Positions 56,601-64,000 of a DNA stretch of 64,000 nucleotides are shown one piece after another. The notes under the pieces were generated by a model, which was not told the origin of the DNA, did no database searches, and saw nothing but the letters and a program-made list of their open reading frames with translations. The first letter of the stretch is position 1. Each line of letters opens with the position of its first letter. A program made the position numbers and the translations under genes. Source of the DNA: Nipponacmea schrenckii (taxonomy: Eukaryota; Mollusca; Gastropoda; Lottiidae); contig CM060202.1 of NCBI GenBank assembly GCA_030562195.1, positions 19,578,317 to 19,642,316 on the forward strand, written 5' to 3'.

Positions 56601-58231
56601 CACGAAGTTCTATTCTTCAATCAGGACATCCATAATTGGAAAAGTGGCTACAATGTTGATCTGAATTGGTTTTTTAGTTTTGTGTACATAATGTAAATTT
56701 ATATGGACAGTATTTCTGTTTCTTGCTCTGAGAATTTGCAAACATTATTATATTATAGTTTAATTTAGAAATTGTTTGTTTCAGTAGAAGAGAATTTTAC
56801 ATCTACTACAAGTAAGTATATTCTATATTCTCCTACATTTTATTCTCTCTAACTCAAGGATTTGGCGTAATAGCAATACCATTCATTCTTTGAAAACATC
56901 ATTATATTAAAGTCTAATTTAGAAATTGTTTGTTTCAGGGGAAGAGAATATTACATCTACTACAAGTAAGTCTATTCTATATTCCTACATGTTATTCACC
57001 TACTCAAGGATTTTGTGTATAAATCTTTTCCTTGATTCAATCGCTATTCTATCTCTATCTCGTGATCTTTTAAACGTGAAATGTATTAATATAAAAAGAA
57101 AGAGGATGTAATTGACACACAACGTTTTAAAAATCTTCATTGTCATCATCAGGTGAAATGAAAAATATATTCCACGCATTATCAAAGTATATTTAACTTT
57201 TATATTTCAGCCCCACCCATAGAGGCGAATACACAGTCAAACGGTTTGTATACACCTGAATTTAGTTTAGATATTATTACGTTTTAATCATAACATCAGT
57301 TGTTTTTAATAAGGCAACCTGTTACGAAAAGTTTTAGCATCCAACACAAAGTACAATTCTACAGTGATTCAATATTATCTCAATATTGTCTCTGTATTTT
57401 AGTATTTGATTTTAAAATGTGAGAATCTGTGAACCTGGTGTTATTAATAGCATTTTCAGAAATGACTGTTTTTAGGCGAGCTTTTGTCGAGGTTTCCAAT
57501 TGGCTGCACCTATACAATTCCTGAATACAGCTTAATACAACTGTATTCACTCCACTGCATTAGCTTTATCTTTGCAAATATCCAATTATGAATTCAATAT
57601 ATAGAGGTCATCTCATCATAAACTTTTTCTCTTTATCTAGGATCAAAATACTGTGCACACGAGAAGTCAATTATAGTTTTTGGTATTTTTGTGGCTTTTG
57701 TGTTGTTTATGGATTAGTAATTTCAATTATTGCTGGTTATTTGTACGGAAAACTCAACAGAGGTATTCGACTTTCACATGAATTGCTGAAATCTAAATAC
57801 ATCATTTTCAAAACAAAAAAAAATACGATTTCCCTCAAACCAAGTAGCAGATGAAGATATAACAATGGATTTTAATTTCGATGCAGAGTGCAGCATTTTG
57901 ATATTAAGGTTCGGTTTATTTGCCCGAATAATATACACTTATAACGATAATGCCCTATTAAGTGTTATTATTGTATTTCTTCAATAATGATTCTAGAAAG
58001 GAGAATGTAATAGACAAATGGTGGTTTTTGATTATTTGAATAAATCTATATTGTTAAGAAAGATCCATTAAGATAAAAAAACTATTTTTTAACGATAAAA
58101 AAAAATTTCAAGTTTAAAATAAACAGTTGAAACACATGTATCTTTCTGTATCTTTGTTTCATGCTATCAAATGTCAAACTTTAATTTCAGAAAACAATAG
58201 TCACCTTCAATCAGTCACCGGAAACAAGTAA
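53656..58231 (+). CDS. Ig-family gene copy B: two Ig domains, stalk, TM, short tail
   Basis: Exons: 53656-53701, 55309-55701, 56028-56363, 56785-56811, 56939-56965, 57211-57243, 57641-57762, 58191-58231. Internal exons are 393, 336, 27, 27 and 33 nt, all phase 1 to 1. The transmembrane exon is 122 nt, one short of a multiple of 3, so as assembled the frame shifts inside it. Parts: signal peptide MKFYLSIFCLMNLITG; Ig 1 (VRC to YIC); Ig 2 (MTCNG, WQW, IRCILDN); two stalk pieces EENFTSTT and EENITSTT, each with an N-glycosylation sequon; linker PPIEANTQSN; hydrophobic segment (SIIVFGIFVAFVL in one frame, VVYGLVISIIAGYLYG in the next); basic KLNR; tail ENNSHLQSVTGNK. It is probably a type I membrane receptor. 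Copies A and B differ at 13 of 131 Ig 1 residues and 10 of 112 Ig 2 residues by my count. The immune role is inferred. Confidence 0.65.
54371..55212. mobile_element. Insertion in intron 1 of Ig copy B, DNA-element-like
   Basis: Copies A and C lack this ~840-bp segment at the same intron position (atacaggtacagtagcaata in A). The ends carry inverted motifs: left cttcccaggaagtcaccgct, right aagcggtgacttcccaggaa, with further gaagtcacc copies inside. No ORF. Boundaries are approximate and no clean target duplication was found. Confidence 0.6.
56785..56965 (+). repeat. Duplicated 27-nt micro-exon with flanking intron
   Basis: Two copies of a unit of ~155 bases: taatttagaaattgtttgtt, tcag, a 27-nt exon (gaagagaat.ttacatctac, tacaa) and gtaagt. 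The exon copies differ at three or four bases. Both have intact acceptor and donor. Confidence 0.85.
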
Positions 58232-58997
58232 ACCAGTTTGTTGATAAGTGACTCAACTACTATAGAGCCTGGTTGAACTAAGTAGATTGTAAATAGTTTT
58301 ATATATCCACATGTTATGTACATCTAAAGCTAACTATGTTTTTATAGCCAGAAATATTTTATTGGATTATTAAAATAAATTAACTCACGTAACATAATTC
58401 AAAGTTTAATGTCACTAGCAAAAATGAGACAACATGTTATCAAATATTTGGGATTGTATTTTGTGTATGGGGATCAGCTATACCTTTACATTGTTATCCC
58501 CATTAGGCCCAACCTTCGCCAAGGATCGTTGGTTTCTGAAGATGAACATTAACTCCACCAATAGCGCTGTATTGTGTGTAAGTACGTTTTTAATGTTCCT
58601 CTCAAGGGGAGCTAACTACTATAAGAATATTTCCTATGTAAAAGGTTCTAATCTTGGTTACTGAAACAAATTGATCAGATCAAAACCATTGTTAGAGAGA
58701 GGATTAAGTTTACTATAAACTACGTGGTTGTTTATTTCTTGTTTCACTTATAGACAGGCACGAGCCTCTTCTTATAAACGTCCAGATGGTTTACTTGCAG
58801 ATATTTGTCGATCAACAATAATTGATGTTTTGATGCCGTCTGATTATATATAACAAGGAAGGGATACAGAAGAAACTATTGGAGAAGTCTCTCCTTACTC
58901 AACGTCTGCGTGCTGGGTGGTGATTATTCAATTTTTCGAAATATTCCCAAAAGTATTTAGTAATTTGTTTTTTCTGTGCATAGGTTTCTTTTAAAGC
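58232..58997. other. 3' end of copy B and start of copy C unit
   Basis: 3' UTR/flank of copy B, including the block that recurs inverted at 2564-3090. It then passes into gattaagtttactataaact and cacgagcctcttcttataaa, which also precede copy A at 42603-42665. This shows the tandem unit boundary. No extra gene. Confidence 0.55.
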
Positions 58998-60062
58998 CAA
59001 GTCAGACAGCTTATAAACCGATATATTGAAGTGTTTTACTGCACCATTCTACTCCTTTATTTACATAATAATATACAAGACCCAAACAAACCCTCAGAAT
59101 AGCGAACCATGTCCTTTGGTTTTCTTTGTTCGTCAAATTTGTTCTGAACTTATCTAGATAAATAAGAAGATGGTATATTTTAAATAACATAAAGACATTA
59201 CACTGATGGAAGTTCAACGTCACTAACACATTTTGGAAAAAACGTTGGAGAATAAAAAGGGATTGAGAGAAACATCACAACTTTGTTTTCAGAAATTGAA
59301 CTTCTTCATTGAAAATAACAAGCATTACCCTAGCACAGGGTTTGCCATCGAGTCCGGACTGAATTGAAGACCCGAGTACCCTGTCGTGGAATCGAGGTTG
59401 GACCCGGGTCCAAATTAGAATTTCCTTGTACTTTTGGTATTTTTCCATAAATTGTTTTTCACGGGAAAAACACATAGAAGCCAAACATCCTAATATTCGC
59501 GACGATCAGAGAATTGACAACCCGTATAAAAGACGAAAAACCTTTGGACAGTCTATCCGTCATAATCGTCAAGCTAGCATTAATAAGACAAATACAAAAG
59601 CTGACTGATTGAAATTTTGAATAATAAATGTTTTGTGTACAAGTTTGGTAATTTTTAATCTTTTAATTGTAAGTTAATGATGGTGATTTCCTTCTCGCTT
59701 TTCATCCCTGAATATTCATGTTAGCTGTGAACTATTTTCTCTCAGACCCGGGTCGAAGGGCTGGACTCGGACTCGGACACAGACTCGGTAAACTCCAAGA
59801 CCCGGGTCTTTTGCAAACCCTAGCTTTAATGTTGCCTTACTACTGCTTGTAACACGAGATATCTATTTTTTGCTTTCTGCATCACCACTCATGTGTAATC
59901 ACTTCAGTTAAGATATATACTCTGTTTTATATATAGTAACGATAAGAAGGAAGTATATCGAAATATAACAAATTTCAAATAACCATCGATTAGGGTACCA
60001 ATATATAAATTGTAACTAATAATTGTCAATTGAATTCAGGTAAAGAAGCGAAATCATCCAAA
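58998..60062 (+). promoter_or_regulatory. 5' flank of Ig copy C
   Basis: Same conserved blocks as copy A, interrupted by a ~490-bp insertion (59335-59823). The TATA-like atatataaattg at 60001 lies ~60 bases before the ATG. Confidence 0.45.
59335..59823. mobile_element. MITE-like insertion upstream of copy C
   Basis: Absent from the same place in copies A and B. The left end ccctagcacagggtttgcc and right end gcaaaccctagc are inverted repeats. The interior is marked by gacccgggtc motifs near both ends. It has a 60-codon ORF without known motifs. Confidence 0.6.
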
Positions 60063-60547
60063 ATGAAGTTTTATTTAACAATATTTTGTTTGATGAATCT
60101 GATTACAGGTATGTAAAATTAATAGTTTTATATTATATTTATTCATGTTCCTCGTTAGAAGTTATATAATATGGTGTTACCTGTACACTCCCTTCTTTAT
60201 AGGGATATTTTATAGTGTTAAACATTGTAAAAATTCGGGTCGAGATTTGAAATAAATAGCTGTGTAATTTGAATTATCTTCAATGCGTTAAATAAGGAAT
60301 AACGGATAATTTAGCTTACTAATTTTGATATGGCAAATAAATTTCATTGCACACTGCATAACATTGCCCGTCTTCATTCGTCCATTAAGTACTAAAATGT
60401 TGAACGTAAAACCCATTCATATTTCCCTACTATACCCTATATTATTTTAATAATTTGTTTACACACTGATATTTTTGAACTATTGTCCAATATAAATAAC
60501 CCAACAGACATATCAATATACATATAAAGTAGCAATATTATAATCTT

Positions 60548-60611
60548 ACTAGCGCTTATTCCCGGCGTCGCCCGGGGTTATTTACCAGTCACTTGAATGT
60601 CCTGACTTTCA

Positions 60612-60650
<39 letters not shown>

Positions 60651-60675
60651 ACACTTCCTTTTATATATATTATAG
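60548..60675. mobile_element. Short insertion with (CA)n in intron 1 of copy C
   Basis: Copies A and B read cttattagaattagaagtaa without a break. Copy C has an insert starting agcgcttattcccggcgtcg, with a CA run at 60616-60648, ending in tatatatattatagat. GC-rich start and AT-rich end suggest a truncated retroposon; family unknown. Confidence 0.5.
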
Positions 60676-61455
60676 ATTAGAATTAGAAGTAAAAGCCATG
60701 GAAGGATTTCATTTCCTTCGGTATACTTACCGGTCTGGAATATACTTATGGATAATCTTCCTGTACAACTCTCTCAACTTGCTTAAACTCATCAAGAGAT
60801 TTAATGGGTTACCCCCCTTCCCTTGATCTATACAGGACTCGGACCAGTAAAACATTTTATGCTAATGATTGTATACGAATTTAGTTCGTTCTCGTTCTAT
60901 TTTTAGAAATCCTCTTTCTCCCTTCCTTTGGGGGTTTTTGCATGCCCATTTTTGACTAATTTTTGGTCTAGATTTGAAATTTGATGTCTGAAATTTTTCA
61001 GAATTTCTGAGTTAATGAGAAATTTAATTGGCGGAAGGTTATTTCTAAAAATAGTGGTTTTGTGTGCAGTGACAGTCAAGCGGATAAAATGTAGTGGTTT
61101 ACTTTCATTTTGTTTAGTTCTAATTTTCATGGTCATGCTATATTGAAATTTTGTACAGAAACCAAGTATTGGCCAGGCTATCATGTGACATACCGGAAAG
61201 CTTTCAACGAGATTTCTGGAAAAAGTTATGGAAGGTTGAATTTCGTGATTTAACATTGAAACAGATGGCAAATGAATTGGCGGACCGAGTCCATACCATA
61301 CTTCAGTTCATCTTCCGGCGTGAAGAACAACGCCACGTGCATTCGTTTCTCTCTCGTTCGTGTTTATTTATTTCTTTTTTATCTTGTGATAATCGCGTGT
61401 TCTACTGTAAGTTATTTGATTTATTTTTCTGCCTTTCTTTTTTTTACGATTGCGG

Positions 61456-62836
61456 ATGCTATGAATAAGGAGAAAGTTAATTTATTGGTAGATTCAGAGT
61501 TGGAACTAAGTGTTTGTTCAGAATCGCCATTGTTTCAGTTTCGCAATAGAAGAAATCTCGTTCAAAGTCGAAGAGATTGTCGTCCACTGAAGTGGATAAT
61601 CGACTCAATAACTTAGAGGCAAAAGTCGATGATAAATTTGAAAAATTGATACAATTATTTACAGCCTCTAAAACCCATCAGAATGCCGGTTGTTTATCTC
61701 CGCGGAGATCTGATAGGGATGAAAATCAGGATACTGGAGATTTAGTCTCGCAGATACCTAAAAACTCCACCGAAAGTGGGAAGATAGATCCCTCTGGAGT
61801 CCCAAAACTATTGATAAATCCAGAATTTCGCTCAAGAAATTTAGAATTAGATGTTTTATCTCTCGCTCCAGATGAACAGGAAGAGCGAGAATTTTTGGCT
61901 AATTTGTCGGACCAGGAATCGCATGAAGGATACAATTCTGATACCGATTTGTCCCATAGTCCTAAAAAGCGACTAAAAACTTCACTTGATGGCAATAGGT
62001 CTACCTATGTGAAATATTTGCCCGATACTGCCCCTTCACAGAATACTGGTGGTACACTTACAGAAAATGCTGAGTGCCACAGTTCTGATGTTTTGTCGAC
62101 GCTTTTTGGGAGTGCAGTGAACGATAACGCACAGAAAGTTGGTCTGATTTTGGACAAGTCTCAGTCTGATATCCTTTCGAAATCTTGGAGGTGCCAAAAT
62201 CCTGATCGTCTTACCGCATATAAAGACGATTATCGCAACTGTTTTCCGGTTCATGAAATCTCAGAGCAGTTTTTGAACGTCCCTAGTTTAGATGACATCT
62301 GAATAATGACAAGATGACTAGTGATCAAGCGATTGAGTCCAATAAAGATATGTATGACATATCAACCAAGGCACTTGAGCAAGTTGGGAGATCAGGCGCT
62401 TTTCATCACATGATAAGACGGAAAGCCACTGCGGCAGATACTGGTCTCACCGATATCAAGGAGTTTCAATCGAAGTTGATATACCTGCCCTTAACTTCGA
62501 ATGGAGTTTTTGGGTCGTTTTTTGGAGGACACTCTTAAGGTCAGAAAATCACAGAAGGAGCAGATCAAGGACTTGCTCCCGGAATTTGTTGATAAAGGTT
62601 CAAATTTTCAAAATCTGAAGAGAAAATCGAACGTATTCCCTGAGAAGTCATATGATTTCAACAACTTTAAAAAGCCAAAAATGGTTCAGAATTTTCCCAG
62701 GAACAGACCCTACTATAATCAGAGTTGGGAGAAGCCTACTATCAATCCTAGACCTTATAGATATTACGATAAGGGTGAAGTCAAGTCCAGTCAGGGTTTT
62801 CGGATCCCTAAAAAGCAAGAGTACCAACGTAAATGA
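61456..62836 (+). pseudogene. DIRS gag, frameshifted, internal deletion
   Basis: Frames 61456-61616, 61577-62302, 62314-62538 and 62501-62836. The first part has a coiled segment (STEVDNRLNNLEAKVDDKFE), the middle AQKVGLILDKSQSDILSKSW, RLTAYKDDYRNCFPVHE and FLNVPSLDDI. The next frame has ALEQVGRSGAFHHMIRRKAT and LIYLPLTSNGVFG, and the last ends in a basic, aromatic-rich tail. Related gags have some 60-75 more residues between SLDDI and the ALEQ block, so a deletion lies near 62300. The last shift is at a T6 run near 62516. Gag would form the particle. Confidence 0.65.
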
Positions 62837-62991
62837 CAATTCGGTCTGTATGTCAGATACCTGTAGGGGGTCGTTTAAGATATTTCATAAAGAAATGGGC
62901 CAAAACGAGAGGGTTACAAGCTGGAACTGCTCACGCCACCTCCAAACACGGGTATACGACAGACAACCATAGCATCACACCATGTAAATAT

Positions 62992-63487
62992 TTTAAACGC
63001 AGAAATTGCTACGTTATTAGGAAAGAACGCTATAGAACCAGTTCCGATGGGAGAAATCCATCAAGGTTTTTACAGCACCTTCTTTCTCATTCCAAAGAAG
63101 TCGTCCTACAAGCTGAGACCAGTAATCAATTTAAAACCCTTAAATCAATTCCTTCTAAAGAAACACTTCAAGATGGATACCATTTCCAAAGTCATCAATC
63201 TAGTGCGTCCAGAAGATTGGGCAATAACTCTCGACTTATCGGATGTATATTTTCACATTCCCCTGTTTCAAAAGCATCGCAAGTACTTTCGTGTTTGCAC
63301 CAAAGGAAGGTGTTATCAGTGGAAAGTTCTCTGCTTCGGACCGACCGTCGTTTTTACCAAAGTCATGTCCGCCATCTCTGCGTACCTAAGAACACACAAT
63401 CTGAGAGTAGCAGTATACCTCGACGACTGGTTGCTACTAAATCAGAACAAAGTTGCCTTAAAGAGGCCCAGGCTTGATTTTTACTAG
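62992..63487 (+). pseudogene. DIRS reverse transcriptase, truncated
   Basis: An open frame reads IEPVPMGEIHQGFYSTFFLI, PKKSSYKLRPVINLKPLN, KKHFKMDTISKVINLV, WAITLDLSDVYFHIPL (first catalytic Asp), RCYQWKVLCFGPT and LRVAVYLDDWLLLN (the catalytic DD pair near 63416-63430). It stops soon afterwards where the element is cut. A preceding VGGRLRYFIKKWAK block is in another frame (62833 on). The RT finger and palm are largely uninterrupted from 63047, but the protein lacks its thumb and all downstream domains. One short loss is seen between FGPT and FTKV where relatives have a few more residues. Confidence 0.8.
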
Positions 63488-63742
63488 ATGAGTTTCTTTT
63501 AATGCCAAATAGAATGGATGTAAACTTAATACGTTTCTTGATTGAAATACACCTCGAACGATAAGGTTGTCAACCCCCTCAAGAATAATATCTATTCAAG
63601 TATTGCGACAGGACAAATCAAAAATATCAAACCAGTGTTACAAATATCATGATTTCGGATGGGCATGATTACGTATACCCTCCATAAATAATAATTCAAG
63701 ATACAGAGGTCATCTCATGATAAACTTGTTCTCTTTATCTAG
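63488..63742. other. Intron remnant before the copy C transmembrane exon
   Basis: From about 63690 it matches copy B 57588-57640 (agaggtcatctcat, taaactt, ctctttatctag). The rest is AT-rich without features. Confidence 0.5.
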
Positions 63743-63857
63743 GATCAAAAGACAATGAAAACAAGACACCAGTTATTGTTCTTTGTATTTTGTGGCTATT
63801 TTGGTTGTTTATGGAATAGTAATTTCAATTATTGCTGGTTATTTGTACTCAACAGAG

Positions 63858-64000
63858 GTATTCAACTCTGACGTTATTTTCGGCCGTGGTATGATTGTCA
63901 TTTTCGGGGTTGATTTTGTTTTTTTATTGATCTTCTCAATACACTTTACTTCATGCATTTATGTTTTGTTGTTTTTGAGCAAGAGTGATTTCAAAGTTTC
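63858..64000. other. Sequence after the copy C transmembrane exon
   Basis: AT-rich and open-ended at the window edge. The tail exon of copy C, if present, would lie beyond 64000. Confidence 0.4.

Larger units (their letters stand above)
60710..63487 (+). mobile_element. DIRS-like retroelement, truncated after RT
   Basis: 5' untranslated region (60710-61455), gag (61456-62836, broken) and the start of pol with reverse transcriptase (62840-63487). RNase H, methyltransferase-like domain, tyrosine recombinase and the 3' repeats are absent. The gag belongs to a different DIRS subgroup from that at 1268-2290. It sits between the signal and transmembrane exons of Ig copy C. Confidence 0.75.
60063..63857 (+). 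pseudogene. Ig-family gene copy C, Ig exons missing
   Basis: The signal exon 60063-60108 (MKFYLTIFCLMNLITG, donor g|gtatgt) and the transmembrane exon 63743-63857 (acceptor tatctag; IVISIIAGYLY segment; donor gag|gtattc) are present in the right order. Intron 1 can be aligned with copies A and B to about 60710. From there a DIRS retroelement occupies the space to about 63487, and neither Ig exon, micro-exon nor linker is found. The transmembrane exon is 115 nt: compared with copy B it has a separate 1-base loss in a T run and a 7-base loss near the end. A cassette this incomplete is not functional unless parts lie outside the window. Confidence 0.7.

Noticed and set aside
59426..59608. 60-codon basic ORF inside the insertion upstream of copy C
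   Set aside because: No known motif; the insertion is a short MITE-like sequence with inverted ends.

Overview
This window looks like AT-rich, transposon-dense genomic DNA from an invertebrate animal. A lophotrochozoan, probably a mollusc, is my best inference. The reasons are spliced genes with GT-AG introns, several retroelement classes typical of molluscs (DIRS, L1/Tx1-like LINEs, Ty3/gypsy, Penelope-like, tRNA-derived SINEs), many MITEs, and a local family of secreted or membrane Ig-domain genes resembling molluscan immune Ig genes. Two 500-base N gaps (3134-3633 and 18821-19320) mark assembly joins.

Left third (1-21.6 kb): a 58-bp minisatellite, a broken DIRS gag/pol piece, and a stretch (about 2564-3090) that is the reverse complement of the 3' end of the Ig genes found near 58 kb. 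After the first gap come duplicated non-coding blocks, a MITE and a decayed LINE reverse transcriptase. Then a 3.6-kb array of about 125 copies of a 29-bp unit runs straight into the exon of a type II membrane, glycosyltransferase-like protein (12349-13224). Each array unit is a copy of that exon's 3' splice acceptor. A 5.1-kb array of a 44-bp unit lies downstream of the gene.

Middle (21.9-42.6 kb): a decayed Ty3/gypsy element with a perfect 67-bp-arm palindrome MITE inside its 3' region; a TTAA-flanked MITE; and a multi-exon gene (28803-36540) that joins C2H2 zinc fingers, a transposase-like centre and a SAMD3-like C-terminus. That gene is broken by frameshifts, a stop codon and a 2.3-kb LINE that falls exactly between two codons of an exon. 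SINEs, LINE tails and a young gag-only LTR retrotransposon with apparently identical 460-bp LTRs and a CTAA target duplication follow.

Right third (43-64 kb): a tandem family of Ig genes on the + strand. Copy A (44167-49207) encodes signal peptide, two Ig domains, a linker and a coiled coil. Copy B (53656-58231) encodes signal peptide, two Ig domains, two duplicated 27-nt micro-exons, a linker, a transmembrane exon and a short tail. Copy C (60063-63857) keeps the signal and transmembrane exons but has a DIRS retroelement where the Ig exons should be. Nearly all junctions are phase 1, so the exons act as swappable cassettes. Relics of more copies lie at 2564-3090 (minus strand) and 37840-38060. 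The family looks like a rapidly duplicating receptor or secreted Ig cluster; an immune role is inference only.
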